Program-made: the position numbers and the translations under genes
Assembly: GCA_965203855.1 (NCBI GenBank)
Contig: CBDBDN010000005.1
Coordinates: 1,116,001-1,180,000 of the forward strand
Direction: 5' to 3'
Length of the DNA stretch: 64,000 nucleotides
Source of the DNA: Bin87 sp965203855
GTDB taxonomy: Bacteria > Chloroflexota > Dehalococcoidia > Lucifugimonadales > UBA3495
Notes under the pieces: model-generated
The model's input: only the letters and a program-made list of their open reading frames with translations
What the model was told of the DNA's origin: nothing
The model's database searches: none
Shown: positions 43,626 to 53,820 of the stretch, one piece after another
Numbering within the stretch: the first letter of the stretch is position 1
Layout: each line of letters begins with the position of its first letter

Positions 43626-46600
43626 ATGAATCCGCTCAAAGAGTTAGCTCAATCCGGGTTATATTCCCTGGAACACGAACACGATGCCTGCGGCGTGGGC
43701 ATGGTGGCTAACATCAAGGGCGAAAAGACGCACTCTATCGTCCAGGAATCCTTGCAGGTGCTGATTAACCTGGGGCATCGGGGCGCGGCCGGCGCCGATC
43801 CGGACACCGGGGACGGCGCCGGCATACTGGTGCAGATGCCGGACGCCTTTTTGCGTAAGGCGGCGGCGGATTTGGGAATTGGGCTGCCGTCGGAGGGCGA
43901 ATACGGCGTGGGGATGGCGTTTCTGCCGCAGGACGCCGCGGCCGCGGCCCGCGTTTCGGCTCACATTGAGCGGGTTGTCGCCGACGAGGGCTTGACGCTG
44001 CTGGGCTGGCGGGAAGCGCCGCTGAACTACGCCAGCATCGGGCGGGACGCGCGCGCCGTCTGCCCGACCATCCGGCAATTCTTTGTGGGCAAGGGCGCCG
44101 CGGACACCCCGGACCGGGCGGCGTTGGAACGCAAGCTGTATGTCGTCCGCAAGGTGATTGAAAACAACTGGGAGCAGGCCGGCGTCAGCGATGACGACCT
44201 GGACTACTGCTATATTTGCAGCCTCAGTTGCAACACGGTGGTTTATAAGGGGCTGCTGGTAGCGCACCAGCTGGGGCAGTTCTATCTTGACCTGGCCGAT
44301 GCCGAGCTGGTTTCGGCTTTTGCGCTGGTGCATTCGCGGTTCAGCACGAACACGCTGGGGCATTGGAAACTGGCGCATCCCTATCGCTATCTGGCGCACA
44401 ACGGGGAAATCAACACGCTGCGGGGCAACATCAACTGGATGCACGCCCGTGAATCGCAGTTCAGTTCGCCGCGGTTTGGCGATGACATTGGCAAGCTGGC
44501 GCCCATTTGCAACCCGCAGGCCAGCGACACGGCCAGCTTTGACAACTGCCTGGAGCTGCTGGTAATGACCGGCCGCGAGCTGGCGCATTCAATGCTGATG
44601 ATGATACCGGAAGCGTGGGATCAGCACGAGACGATGCCGCAGGAGAAAAAGGATTTCTACGAGTATCATTCGGCGATGATGGAGCCGTGGGACGGGCCGG
44701 CGATGATGCTGGCTACGGATGGGAAGGATGTATGCGCCGTGCTGGACCGCAACGGGCTGCGTCCGTTTCGCTACACCGTTACGCACGATGACAAGCTGGT
44801 GATGGCGTCGGAGACCGGGGTGCTGGATTTGCCGCCGTCCAGCGTGAAAGAGAAAGGGCGCTTGCAGCCGGGCCGGATGTTCCTGGTCAGTTTTGACGAG
44901 GGGCGGATTATCGGCGATGCGGAATTGAAGCATACGCTGGCGAATCGGCAGCCCTACGGCGAATGGCTGCGGGAAAGCAAGGTTGCGCTGGAGGACTTGC
45001 CGGAAGCCGTTACGCCGGCGCCGGCCGGCGGCGACCAACTGCGTCGGCAGCAGCGGGCTTTTGGCTATACGATTGAGGAGCTGCGGATGCTGACCACGCC
45101 GATGGCGGCGTCCGGCTACGAGGCTATCGGCTCGATGGGCAACGATGCGGCGCTGGCGGCATTGTCGAACCAGAACCGGCCGCTGTTTGACTATTTCAAG
45201 CAGTTGTTCGCTCAGGTATCCAACCCGCCGCTGGACGCCATTCGGGAGGAGCTGGTAACTTCGCTGGAGGCTTTCGTCGGCAGCGAGCAGAACCTGTTTG
45301 AGGAGACGCCGGCCCACTGCCGGCAGCTGCGGCTGAAAAGTCCGCTGCTCAACGACGCGCAGCTGGCGCAAATCCGCGCGCTGGACCGTCCCGGTTTGGC
45401 GTCGGCGACGCTGTCCACGCTGTTTGACGCCAGGACGGGGGCGCTGGAACCGGCGCTGGACGAATTGTGCGCCGCCGCGTCGCGAGCCATTGCCGACGGC
45501 AAGAATATCATCGTCCTGTCCGACCGGGGCGTTGACGCCGATAATGCCGCCATACCCAGCCTGCTGGCCGTTGGCGCGGTGCATCATCACTTGACGCGCG
45601 CGGGGACGCGCACGCGGGCCGGCCTGGTTGTGGAATCGGGGGAGCCGCGGGAGGTGCAGCATTTCTGCCTGCTGCTGGGGTACGGCGCCGGCGCCGTCAA
45701 TCCTTATCTGGCGCTGGAATCGGCCCGGGACCTGGCGGAGCGCGGCGAATTGAATGGGACCAACCCGGACTACGCGGCGTACAATTTCATTAAGGCCAAC
45801 GAAAAGGGCGTCCTCAAGGTGATGTCCAAAATGGGCATTTCTACCGTGCAGTCGTATCGCGGCGCCCAGATTTTTGAGGCTATCGGCATCAGCGACGCCG
45901 TGATTGGCCGTTATTTTACGGGTACGCCATCCCGCATTCAGGGCATCGGGCTGGAGATTATTGAGGAGGAAACGCTGCAACGGCATCGCTCCGCATTTGC
46001 CGACCCCTATGTGCCGGGGATGCAGGAGCTGGATATGGGCGGGCAGTACCAATGGCGGCGGCACGGGGAGTTTCATCAATGGAACCCGGAGGCCATCGCC
46101 AAGTTGCAGTATGCCACGCGCGCCAACGACGTCAACGCCTACCGGGAATTCGCCGGCCAGGCCAACGACCAGAGTCGGGAGATGGCAACGCTGCGCGGCC
46201 TGCTGGATTTCAAGGCCGGCAATCCGATTGACATTGACGAAGTGGAGCCGGCGGTGGAAATCGTCAAGCGGTTTGCCACTGGCGCCATCTCGCTGGGTTC
46301 CATCAGTCGGGAAGCGCACGAGACGATGGCGATAGCGATGAACCGGCTGGGCGGGCGCAGCAACACCGGGGAAGGCGGCGAGGATTATCACCGCTATACG
46401 CGGGACGAAAACGGGGACAACCGTTCCAGCGCCATCAAGCAGGTAGCCTCCGGGCGGTTTGGCGTAACGCCCAACTATCTGGTGAACGCCACCGACTTGC
46501 AGATTAAGATGGCGCAGGGTTCCAAGCCGGGCGAAGGGGGGCAGCTGCCGGGCCACAAGGTTGACGAATACATCGGCTGGGTGCGGCACACGACGCCGGG

Positions 46601-48251
46601 AGTAGAGCTGATTTCGCCGCCGCCGCATCACGACATTTACTCTATTGAGGATTTGGCGCAGCTGATACACGACCTGAAAAACATCAACCCGGACGCCCGC
46701 ATCCATGTCAAGCTGGTGTCCGAAGTAGGGGTTGGCACGATCGCCGCCGGCGTATCCAAAGGGCATGGCGATGTAGTGCTGATTAGCGGGCATGACGGGG
46801 GCACGGGCGCATCGCCGGAGTCGTCCATCAAGCACGCCGGGCTGCCTTGGGAGCTGGGCGTGGCCGAAACGCAGCAGGTGCTGGTTGCCAACGATCTCCG
46901 CAGCCGCATCGTGGTGCAAACCGACGGGCAGCTGAAAACCGGGCGGGATGTAGCCGTCGCCGCGCTGCTGGGCGCCGAGGAGTTCGGGATGGCTACCGCC
47001 GCCCTTATCGTCAACGGCTGCATTATGCTCCGCAAGTGCCATCTTAACACTTGCTCGGTGGGCATTGCCACGCAGGACCCGGAACTGCGTAAGCGGTTCG
47101 CCGGGCAGCCGGGGCATCTGGTCAACTATTTCTATTTCGTAGCCGAGGAGCTGCGGGAGATAATGGCGCAGCTGGGGTTCCGCACCGTGGCCGAAATGGT
47201 GGGGCGGGTGGACTATCTGGAAACGCGCCCGGCGGTTGAGCACTGGAAAGCGTCCGGCATTGACTTGTCCCGGCTGCTGACGATACCGCCGCGCGCGGAA
47301 CGGGTGCCGACTTACTGCTGCATCGGGCAGGATCATGGGCTGGAACGGGCCCTGGATCATCAGTTGATTGAGCAGGCGCGGCCGGCGCTGGACAGCGGCG
47401 CTCCGGTTAGGATTGAGCTGCCGGTCAGCAACGCCAACCGCACGGTGGGCGCAATGCTCAGCGGGAAAGTGGCTGCCAAGTATGGAGAGGACGGGCTGCC
47501 GGACGGCGCTATTGACATCCGGCTAACCGGCTCCGGGGGGCAGAGTTTCGGGGCGTTTCTGGCGCCGGGCGTGTCCATTCGGCTGGCGGGGGACACTAAC
47601 GACTATATGGGCAAGGGGATTGGCGGCGGGCGCATCGTGATTGTGCCGCCGGAGGGTTCGGCTTTTGTGCCGGAGGACAACATTATTATCGGCAATGTGG
47701 CGTTGTACGGGGCTACGGGCGGCGATGTATTCATACGGGGGCGGGCCGGCGAGCGGTTTGGCGTCCGCAACAGCGGAGCGCGCGCCGTGGTAGAGGGGCT
47801 GGGGGACCATGGGTGTGAATATATGACGGGCGGCGTGGTGGCCGTCATTGGCAGCACGGGGCGCAATTTCGGCGCGGGAATGAGCGGCGGCATCGCTTAT
47901 GTCTATGACCCGGACGGCGATTTTCGCATCCGGTTTAACGATGGGCTGGCCGATTTGGAGAACCTGGCCGAGCCGGACGACATTGCGGAGCTGCGGGCCT
48001 TGCTGCAAGAGCATCTGGAACGCACCGGCAGCGGCCCGGCCCGGCGGATACTGGACGAGTGGCAGAACAGCGTCGGCAAGTTCCGCAAGGTGATGCCCCG
48101 GGACTATCGCCGGGTACTGCAAGAACGGGCGCGCCGCGCCGCAGGGGTTGACGCTGATGTTGACGCTGCGTCGATAACGACAGGGACGACGGCAACGACA
48201 GGGGCGGCGGCGGGATTGGCCGGGGAACGCGAAACGGCGGCGGTGCGCTGA
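43626..48251 (+). CDS. gltB: Glutamate synthase large subunit
   Basis: GltB uses glutamine, 2-oxoglutarate and reducing power from GltD to make two glutamates. The 1541-residue protein starts MNPLKELAQSGLYSLEHEHDACGVGMVANIKG; the cysteine after EHDA is the amidotransferase nucleophile. Further landmarks are HSRFSTNTLGHWKLAHPYRYLAHNGE, NRNGLRPFRYT, the FMN barrel with HDGGTGASPESSIKHAGLPWELG, and the 3Fe-4S cluster CIMLRKCHLNTCSVGI. The C-terminal GXGXG beta-helix domain is complete. I chose ATG 43626, preceded by aaaggg. A longer frame upstream overlaps the promoter and is rejected. Confidence 0.97.
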   Translation: MNPLKELAQSGLYSLEHEHDACGVGMVANIKGEKTHSIVQESLQVLINLGHRGAAGADPDTGDGAGILVQMPDAFLRKAAADLGIGLPSEGEYGVGMAFLPQDAAAAARVSAHIERVVADEGLTLLGWREAPLNYASIGRDARAVCPTIRQFFVGKGAADTPDRAALERKLYVVRKVIENNWEQAGVSDDDLDYCYICSLSCNTVVYKGLLVAHQLGQFYLDLADAELVSAFALVHSRFSTNTLGHWKLAHPYRYLAHNGEINTLRGNINWMHARESQFSSPRFGDDIGKLAPICNPQASDTASFDNCLELLVMTGRELAHSMLMMIPEAWDQHETMPQEKKDFYEYHSAMMEPWDGPAMMLATDGKDVCAVLDRNGLRPFRYTVTHDDKLVMASETGVLDLPPSSVKEKGRLQPGRMFLVSFDEGRIIGDAELKHTLANRQPYGEWLRESKVALEDLPEAVTPAPAGGDQLRRQQRAFGYTIEELRMLTTPMAASGYEAIGSMGNDAALAALSNQNRPLFDYFKQLFAQVSNPPLDAIREELVTSLEAFVGSEQNLFEETPAHCRQLRLKSPLLNDAQLAQIRALDRPGLASATLSTLFDARTGALEPALDELCAAASRAIADGKNIIVLSDRGVDADNAAIPSLLAVGAVHHHLTRAGTRTRAGLVVESGEPREVQHFCLLLGYGAGAVNPYLALESARDLAERGELNGTNPDYAAYNFIKANEKGVLKVMSKMGISTVQSYRGAQIFEAIGISDAVIGRYFTGTPSRIQGIGLEIIEEETLQRHRSAFADPYVPGMQELDMGGQYQWRRHGEFHQWNPEAIAKLQYATRANDVNAYREFAGQANDQSREMATLRGLLDFKAGNPIDIDEVEPAVEIVKRFATGAISLGSISREAHETMAIAMNRLGGRSNTGEGGEDYHRYTRDENGDNRSSAIKQVASGRFGVTPNYLVNATDLQIKMAQGSKPGEGGQLPGHKVDEYIGWVRHTTPGVELISPPPHHDIYSIEDLAQLIHDLKNINPDARIHVKLVSEVGVGTIAAGVSKGHGDVVLISGHDGGTGASPESSIKHAGLPWELGVAETQQVLVANDLRSRIVVQTDGQLKTGRDVAVAALLGAEEFGMATAALIVNGCIMLRKCHLNTCSVGIATQDPELRKRFAGQPGHLVNYFYFVAEELREIMAQLGFRTVAEMVGRVDYLETRPAVEHWKASGIDLSRLLTIPPRAERVPTYCCIGQDHGLERALDHQLIEQARPALDSGAPVRIELPVSNANRTVGAMLSGKVAAKYGEDGLPDGAIDIRLTGSGGQSFGAFLAPGVSIRLAGDTNDYMGKGIGGGRIVIVPPEGSAFVPEDNIIIGNVALYGATGGDVFIRGRAGERFGVRNSGARAVVEGLGDHGCEYMTGGVVAVIGSTGRNFGAGMSGGIAYVYDPDGDFRIRFNDGLADLENLAEPDDIAELRALLQEHLERTGSGPARRILDEWQNSVGKFRKVMPRDYRRVLQERARRAAGVDADVDAASITTGTTATTGAAAGLAGERETAAVR

Positions 48252-49702
48252 TGGGGAAAGTAACCGGATTTACCGAGTTCGGGCGCATGGCGCCGGAGCG
48301 CCGGCCGCCGGCCGAGCGCGTGGGGGACTATCGCGAGTACTATCATCGCTGGTCGGACGCGCAGGCGCAGGAACAGGGCGGCCGCTGTATGGACTGCGCC
48401 GTGCCGTTCTGCCATATGGGTTGTCCGCTGGGGAATGTCATCCCGGAGTTCAACCATCAGGTTTATCTGGGCAACTGGGAAGGCGCTCTGGAAGCGTTGT
48501 TAAGCACGAACAATTTCCCGGAATTCACCGGGCGCATCTGCCCGGCGCCGTGCGAAGCGTCGTGCGTGTTGAGCATCAACGCGGATCCGGTTACCATTGA
48601 ATACATTGAGAAGGAAATCAGCGATCGGGGGTATGAGCAGGGCTGGATCAGGCCGATGCCGCCGCCGAAGCGCAGCGGCAAGACGGTGGCTGTGGTGGGC
48701 AGCGGGCCGTCGGGCCTGGCCGCCGCCCAGCAGCTGAACCGCGCCGGGCATAGCGTAACGGTGCTGGAACGGGCCGACTATATCGGCGGCCTGCTGATGC
48801 TGGGCATTCCCGATTTCAAGCTGGAAAAGTCGGTAGTGCGCCGGCGGGTAGCGCTGATGGAAGCCGAGGGCGTCGTTTTTCGCACCGGCGTCAATGTGGG
48901 CGTTGATTATCCGGCGCAAAGGCTGCTGGCGGAGTATGACGCGGTCTGCCTTACCGGCGGTTCTACGCACGCCCGGGACCTGGAGGTGCCGGGGCGGGAG
49001 CTGGCGGGCGTGCATCTGGCGATGGAATACCTGCCGCAGCAGAACCGCAAACTGGCGGGCGAAAGCGTTGCCAACCAGATTTCGGCGGAGGGCAAGCGGG
49101 TGGTCATTCTGGGGGGCGGCGACACCGGGGCCGACTGCCTGGGGACGGCGCATCGGCAGGGCGCCGAAATTGTCCGCCAGTTTGAGCTGCTGCCGGAGCC
49201 GCCGGCGGAACGCAGCGATGACAACCCCTGGCCGCAATGGCCGATGGTGCTGCGTACTTCCGGCGCTCACGAGGAGGGCGGAGTCCGGGATTACAACATA
49301 CTGACCAAGTCGCTGAGCGGAGAGGGCGGGCAGGTTTCCCAACTGCACGCCGTCCGGGTCAATTGGACCAAGGGGGACAACGGACGGTTTCAGATGACGG
49401 AAGTTCCGGGCAGCGAGTTCAGCGTGGATGCGGATCTGGTGCTGCTGGCGATGGGATTTCTGCACCCGGAACACGGCGGGATGCTGGAGCAGCTGGGTGT
49501 GGAGCTGGACGGGCGCGGGAATGTGAAAGTGGACGCCAACAAGATGACATCGGTGCCCGGGGTGTTTGCCGGCGGGGATATGGTGCGGGGGCAGTCGCTG
49601 GTAGTGTGGGCTATTGCCGAGGGGCGGGATGCGGCGCGCGGCGCTGACCAGTATCTTGCCGCCGGCGCCAGCTACCTGCCGCGTTCCAGCGCGGCGCAGT
49701 AG
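48251..49702 (+). CDS. gltD: Glutamate synthase small subunit
   Basis: GltD takes electrons from NAD(P)H and passes them to GltB. The 483-residue protein has N-terminal 4Fe-4S cysteines (CMDCAVPFCHMGCPLGN and CPAPCEASC), an FAD motif VAVVGSGPSGLAAAQQL, and an NAD(P) motif VVILGGGDTGADCLG. It overlaps the gltB stop by one base, so translation is coupled. Confidence 0.96.
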   Translation: MGKVTGFTEFGRMAPERRPPAERVGDYREYYHRWSDAQAQEQGGRCMDCAVPFCHMGCPLGNVIPEFNHQVYLGNWEGALEALLSTNNFPEFTGRICPAPCEASCVLSINADPVTIEYIEKEISDRGYEQGWIRPMPPPKRSGKTVAVVGSGPSGLAAAQQLNRAGHSVTVLERADYIGGLLMLGIPDFKLEKSVVRRRVALMEAEGVVFRTGVNVGVDYPAQRLLAEYDAVCLTGGSTHARDLEVPGRELAGVHLAMEYLPQQNRKLAGESVANQISAEGKRVVILGGGDTGADCLGTAHRQGAEIVRQFELLPEPPAERSDDNPWPQWPMVLRTSGAHEEGGVRDYNILTKSLSGEGGQVSQLHAVRVNWTKGDNGRFQMTEVPGSEFSVDADLVLLAMGFLHPEHGGMLEQLGVELDGRGNVKVDANKMTSVPGVFAGGDMVRGQSLVVWAIAEGRDAARGADQYLAAGASYLPRSSAAQ

Positions 49703-49716
49703 CCGGCCGGGGGGCG

Positions 49717-50070
49717 TCAAGCGGCCATTAGGTTCAGAACCCGGTTGACGAACTGATGCACCGCCGGGCGGTCAACATCAATTTCGTAGTCCTCCATTTC
49801 GTCGTGAAAAAAGTTCTTGTGGAACTTTTCGGCAATGCCAAAGCCGCCGATAAAGAACTGGTCGTCGCATTCGTCGGCCAGCCGCTGGCTGGCGTTTTTC
49901 ATATCGCGATGGGTGCGGTGTTTCCAGCCGCGCTGCATAGCAATGGCGGTTAGGGCTTCGTTGGCGGCGCCGTACAGTTTTTCGGATGCTTGCTGCCGCT
50001 CGCCGGCGGCGAATTCCCGGTCGGAGTCGGCCAGGAATTTGCGGGCGGCGGCGTATTCCGGTTCGGTCAT
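49717..50070 (-). CDS. PaREP1/HEPN-like helical protein, copy 1
   Basis: The 117-residue protein (MTEPEYAAARKFLADSDREF) has the pattern GERQQASEKLYGAANEALTAIAMQRGWKHRTHRDM, close to PaREP1-family helical proteins related to HEPN. It lies close to a second, nearly identical copy (50153-50509 part), sharing long stretches of DNA, so the pair is a recent tandem duplication. Function is unknown; similar proteins occur in toxin-antitoxin-like loci. Confidence 0.65.
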   Translation of the reverse strand: MTEPEYAAARKFLADSDREFAAGERQQASEKLYGAANEALTAIAMQRGWKHRTHRDMKNASQRLADECDDQFFIGGFGIAEKFHKNFFHDEMEDYEIDVDRPAVHQFVNRVLNLMAA

Positions 50071-50152
50071 GCTATTGCTCCGTGGCAGGGGTCAGCGGGA
50101 TGGCGGACGCCTGTAGTCCTGCCGCTGCCGGCGGGCGCAAGGCTTGGCGGAG

Positions 50153-50788
50153 TCAGCCGTCCATCAGATCCAGTACCCGGTTCACATACCGATGCACATA
50201 GGGGCGGTCGGATTCAATTTCATAGCTCTCCATTTCGTCGTGGAAAAAGTTCTTATGGAACTTTTCCGCCGTATTGAATCCGGCAAACAGGAAATTGTCG
50301 TGATATTCGTCCGCCAGCCTTTGGGCGGCGTTTTTCATATCGCGATGGGTGCGGTGTTTCCAGCCGCGCTGCATAGCAATGGCGGTTAGGGCTTCGTTGG
50401 CAGCGCCGTATAGTTTTTCGGATGCCTGCTGCCGCTCGCCGGCGGCGAATTCCCGGTCGGAGTCGGCCAGGAATTTGCGGGCGGCGGCGGCGTATTCTTG
50501 TTCGGTCATTACTATTGCTCCTTGATGCAGAACCTCTTTCAAGTCGGCGCCGGGCGTGAGCATATAGTAAGGGGCGGCGTAGCCGACTAACTCGCCCCAG
50601 GTTATCGCATTGGGGCGCCGCTCAAACAGCCGCATTGTGGCCGTGAGGTCGTCAGCAGCAATTTCGTAATCGCCGGTGTTGACGTCGATAACCACCATCT
50701 TGCCCCAATGGTTTGCCTCCATTTCGGAGCGCATTTTCTCGTACATTGCCGCGCCGACGGCGGCTACGTGCTTGCTTTTTACTGACAT
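50153..50788 (-). CDS. Fusion: small alpha/beta domain plus PaREP1/HEPN-like domain, copy 2
   Basis: The 211-residue frame starts MSVKSKHVAAVGAAMYEKMRS. The first 90 residues (NHWGKMVVIDVNTGDYEIAADDLTATM...) resemble the small antidote-like DUF5678 domain next to toxin-type genes; from residue 94 (MTEQEYAAAARKFLADSDREF) the protein is a second PaREP1 copy. The PaREP1 part has its own ribosome binding site (gGAGC before ATG 50509) as in copy 1, so two proteins may be made. The two-domain frame may be a fusion of neighbours. Confidence 0.65.
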   Translation of the reverse strand: MSVKSKHVAAVGAAMYEKMRSEMEANHWGKMVVIDVNTGDYEIAADDLTATMRLFERRPNAITWGELVGYAAPYYMLTPGADLKEVLHQGAIVMTEQEYAAAARKFLADSDREFAAGERQQASEKLYGAANEALTAIAMQRGWKHRTHRDMKNAAQRLADEYHDNFLFAGFNTAEKFHKNFFHDEMESYEIESDRPYVHRYVNRVLDLMDG

Positions 50789-50845
50789 CCGGCACCTCCT
50801 CCGGCGGCAAATCCGCAAAGGGTATGGCGGCGTATTGCCGCCCGC

Positions 50846-52294
50846 TTACAGTGCGGCGGCGTGGGGTACGGCGTCGCGTCCGATGTGGTTCAGGTATTCC
50901 TGGATGTTCAGCACCTGGATGGTGTTGGTGGTGCCGGATACGCCGGGGAGGAAGCCGTACACCAGCACGGCGGTGTCGGATTCGGACACCATGCCCGTAG
51001 CGAGGGCGGCGTCCACCAGCAGCATCACCAGGCTGGCCACATCCGGCTCTACGGGGATGACGCCTTTGGGGGCCAATCCCCAGGCCATGCAGACGCGGGG
51101 CTGCACGCTTTCGTCGTGGGAGAAAACCAGGATGTCGTTTTCGGGGCGGAAGCGCGCCATTTCGTAGGCGGCGCGGCCGGTGCTGGTGATGACAATGGGC
51201 TTGGCGTCCAGCGACTGGATGAGGCGGATGGCGGCGCGGCTTACGGCCTGGGTCTGGTCGTTCTGGGGAAACTCTTTGTAGTAGTCGTAGCTCTTTTCGG
51301 CCTCGACGATGGCGGCGGCGGCAATCTGAACGGCCTCTACCGGATAGTTGCCGACGGCGATTTCGTCCGAGAGCAGGATGGAGTCGCAGCCGTCCAAAAC
51401 GGCGTTGTGAATATCGGAGATTTCGGCGCGGGTGGGAGTTGGGGAATTGACCATTGAGCGGAGCATCTGGGTGGCAACGGAGGATATTTTGCCGAGTTCG
51501 TTGGCGCGGCGCACCATTTTTTTCTGGATGCCGGGAACTTCTTCCATGGGCATTTCCACGCCGAGGTCGCCGCGGGCTACCATGATGCCGTCCACTTCGT
51601 GCAGGATGTCGTCCAGGTTGTCCACGCATTCCCGCCTTTCCAGCTTGGCCATGACGGGGGCGCGGCTGTTCAGCTGGTTGAGATAGGCGCGGGCGTAGCG
51701 CACATCGTCGCCGGTACGCACAAAGGACAGCGCTACCCAATCCACTGCCTGCTCGACGCCGAATTGCAGGGCGATTTTGTCGCTTTCGGTAATCACGGGC
51801 ATATCCATAGCTACGTCGGGCAGGTTGACGCCTTTGTAGGAGGACAGGTTGCCGCCAATCAGCACCCGGGTATCCACGGACAGGTCGTCGCTGACTTCCA
51901 GCACTTCCAGGCATACGGTGCCGTCGGAGAGGAACACGCGGTTGCCGGGGCGGAGGTTGCGTAGTAGGGAAGGTTCGGGGAAAGGCAGCTGGGCGGCGTC
52001 GGCGGACTGCGCGGCGTTGACGATGCTGACGCGGTCGCCGACATTGAGTTGCACGGCCTGTTCCATGCGGCCCAGCCGGAACTTGTTGCCGCCGAGGTCT
52101 TGCAAGACGGCTACCGGGCGGTTGTGCTGCCGGGCCGCCGCGCGCACATTGGCGATAACGGCGGCGTGTTCCTCCAGGGTGCCGTGGGAAAAGTTGAGGC
52201 GGGCGACATCCATGCCGGCGGCCACCAGCTGGCTGAGCTTTTCCGTAGAGTTGGAATTGGGGCCGATGGTGGCGATAATTTTGGTTTTCCGCAT
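50846..52294 (-). CDS. pyk: Pyruvate kinase
   Basis: Pyruvate kinase makes ATP and pyruvate from phosphoenolpyruvate. The 482-residue protein starts MRKTKIIATIGPNSNSTEKL, with MDVARLNFSHGTLEEH, the catalytic lysine in VMAKLERRECVDNL, MVARGDLGVEMP, and TPTRAEISDIHNAVLDGCDSILLSDEIA. The last replaces the common LSGETA. The C-terminal regulatory domain is complete. Its start is preceded by a weak site; a longer frame exists upstream. Confidence 0.95.
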   Translation of the reverse strand: MRKTKIIATIGPNSNSTEKLSQLVAAGMDVARLNFSHGTLEEHAAVIANVRAAARQHNRPVAVLQDLGGNKFRLGRMEQAVQLNVGDRVSIVNAAQSADAAQLPFPEPSLLRNLRPGNRVFLSDGTVCLEVLEVSDDLSVDTRVLIGGNLSSYKGVNLPDVAMDMPVITESDKIALQFGVEQAVDWVALSFVRTGDDVRYARAYLNQLNSRAPVMAKLERRECVDNLDDILHEVDGIMVARGDLGVEMPMEEVPGIQKKMVRRANELGKISSVATQMLRSMVNSPTPTRAEISDIHNAVLDGCDSILLSDEIAVGNYPVEAVQIAAAAIVEAEKSYDYYKEFPQNDQTQAVSRAAIRLIQSLDAKPIVITSTGRAAYEMARFRPENDILVFSHDESVQPRVCMAWGLAPKGVIPVEPDVASLVMLLVDAALATGMVSESDTAVLVYGFLPGVSGTTNTIQVLNIQEYLNHIGRDAVPHAAAL

Positions 52295-52382
52295 AATACC
52301 TACCCCCGCGGTTGCTTGCGTCGCGCTGCGTTTTGCGCCGCTGCGTAGAACTGGGCTGTCTTGCTGGGCCGAACCGGGCGAT

Positions 52383-53549
52383 TTAGCTTTGTCCCCGGCT
52401 TTCGGCATAGGACTGCGCCGCCCTTTCCAGGCCGGCGCGCCGGTTGACTTGCAAGGTATCCCGCAAGTTGGAGGCCCACTGCTGCGACCGGGTGATGCCG
52501 TCCAGGGTGCCCTGGAACTGCGGCATTACATAGCGGGCCAGGAGTTCGTAGGAACGGTGGAGTTTGTCGCGGGGCGCCCAGTCCTCAACCCGCACCAGCA
52601 TTCCGCCGAACCCGCCGGAAAGTTCCTGCAATTCGTTGATGCGTTGGATGCAGTCGTCGGGGGTGCCGACGATCCACTGCTTGTTGTCGGTCATAAAGTC
52701 CACGATTTGGTCGCGCGGTACGTCGGGGACTTCGTGGCCCAGCGTGGTGCCGAAATACTCGGTAACGACGCGGGCGGAGCCTTCGCGAATGTCCGCTATG
52801 GCCTCTTTTTTGCTTTCGGCGAGGTGGACGCCTACGGACAAGCGCCATTCGGAACGCTTGACGGTCTGGCCGTGTTCGGCGGCGGATTCCTCGGCGATGG
52901 CCCACTGGTCTTTCAGGCTGGTGGAGCGCACCATATCACGGGGGACGCTCAACGAGATGACGCCGGCGCCGTACTTGCCGGCGGTGAGCACGCCGGCGGG
53001 CGACTGGACGGAGGCGACGACCAGCGGGAAGGGCTGCTGATAGGGGCGCAGTTGCAGATGGGCGTCGTGCAGCTCAAACCAGTCGCTTTGGCAGGTGTAA
53101 GGTTCCGGGCTGTCCATCAGGCGCTTGATGACGCCCAGGGATTCGTCCATCATTTCGCGCTGGCGGGCCGGGTCGATGCCGAACATATAGGCATCGGACG
53201 CCAAAGCGCCGGGGCCGACGCCGAGCATCACGCGCCCCCGGGTCAGATGGTCCAGCAGCACCATCCGGTTTGCCACCATATAGGGATGATGGTAGGGGAG
53301 GCTGACCACGCCGGTGCCGAGGCGGAGGTTGCGGGTACGCTCGGCGGCGGTGGCCATGAAAACTTCCGGCGAGGCGATAGTTTCCCAGCCGGCGCTGTGG
53401 TGTTCGCCGATCCAGGCTTCGTCAAAGCCCAGGTGGTCCAGCCACTGCAAGAGTTCCAGATCGCGCTCCAGGGCCAGGGTAGGGTTTTCGCCTACTCGGT
53501 GGAACGGGGCCATAAAAACGCCGAATTTCATACGCTTCGGGGCAGTCAT
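52383..53549 (-). CDS. LLM-class flavin-dependent oxidoreductase
   Basis: The 388-residue protein is a bacterial luciferase-like F420/FMN-dependent oxygenase: MKFGVFMAPFHRVGENPTLALERDLELLQWLDHLGFDEAWIGEHH, then LRLGTGVVSLPYHHPYMVANRMVLLDHLTRGRVMLGVGPGAL. The length and the WAPRDKLHRSYELLARYVMPQF tail fit the family of alkanal or sulfonate monooxygenases. AAGGAG supports the ATG. Such enzymes are greatly expanded in SAR202. The substrate cannot be named. Confidence 0.9.
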   Translation of the reverse strand: MTAPKRMKFGVFMAPFHRVGENPTLALERDLELLQWLDHLGFDEAWIGEHHSAGWETIASPEVFMATAAERTRNLRLGTGVVSLPYHHPYMVANRMVLLDHLTRGRVMLGVGPGALASDAYMFGIDPARQREMMDESLGVIKRLMDSPEPYTCQSDWFELHDAHLQLRPYQQPFPLVVASVQSPAGVLTAGKYGAGVISLSVPRDMVRSTSLKDQWAIAEESAAEHGQTVKRSEWRLSVGVHLAESKKEAIADIREGSARVVTEYFGTTLGHEVPDVPRDQIVDFMTDNKQWIVGTPDDCIQRINELQELSGGFGGMLVRVEDWAPRDKLHRSYELLARYVMPQFQGTLDGITRSQQWASNLRDTLQVNRRAGLERAAQSYAESRGQS

Positions 53550-53820
53550 CGCAGTCTCCTTAATTGGGCAAGTGGTTGGCGTGGCAAGTGCTTTGCGTGG
53601 CAATGGGTTCGCGTAGAATAGGTTCGTGGGGCAATGGGTTGGCGTGGCAATGATGCGCGGCGCGGCGGGGATTTATTCGCCGGCGGCCGGCGCGTCAACA
53701 TCCGGGCAAGATGCGTCATTCTAACACGGCGGGCCGACTGTTGTACGGACGCCGGCGGTTCTTGCCGGCCAACCGGCGCCATTGCTTTGCCGCTGCGTTG
53801 CCTTGCCGCTGCGCGGGCCG
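53550..53820. other. Intergenic stretch with imperfect GCGTGGCAATG repeats
   Basis: No gene is seen. Imperfect copies of gcgtggcaatgggtt occur at about 53593, 53621 and 53642. Confidence 0.5.

Noticed and set aside
44589..47360. A 923-codon open frame antisense to gltB
   Set aside because: It is a by-product of high GC content opposite a certain gene; the translation is rich in arginine, histidine and proline and has no recognisable fold.
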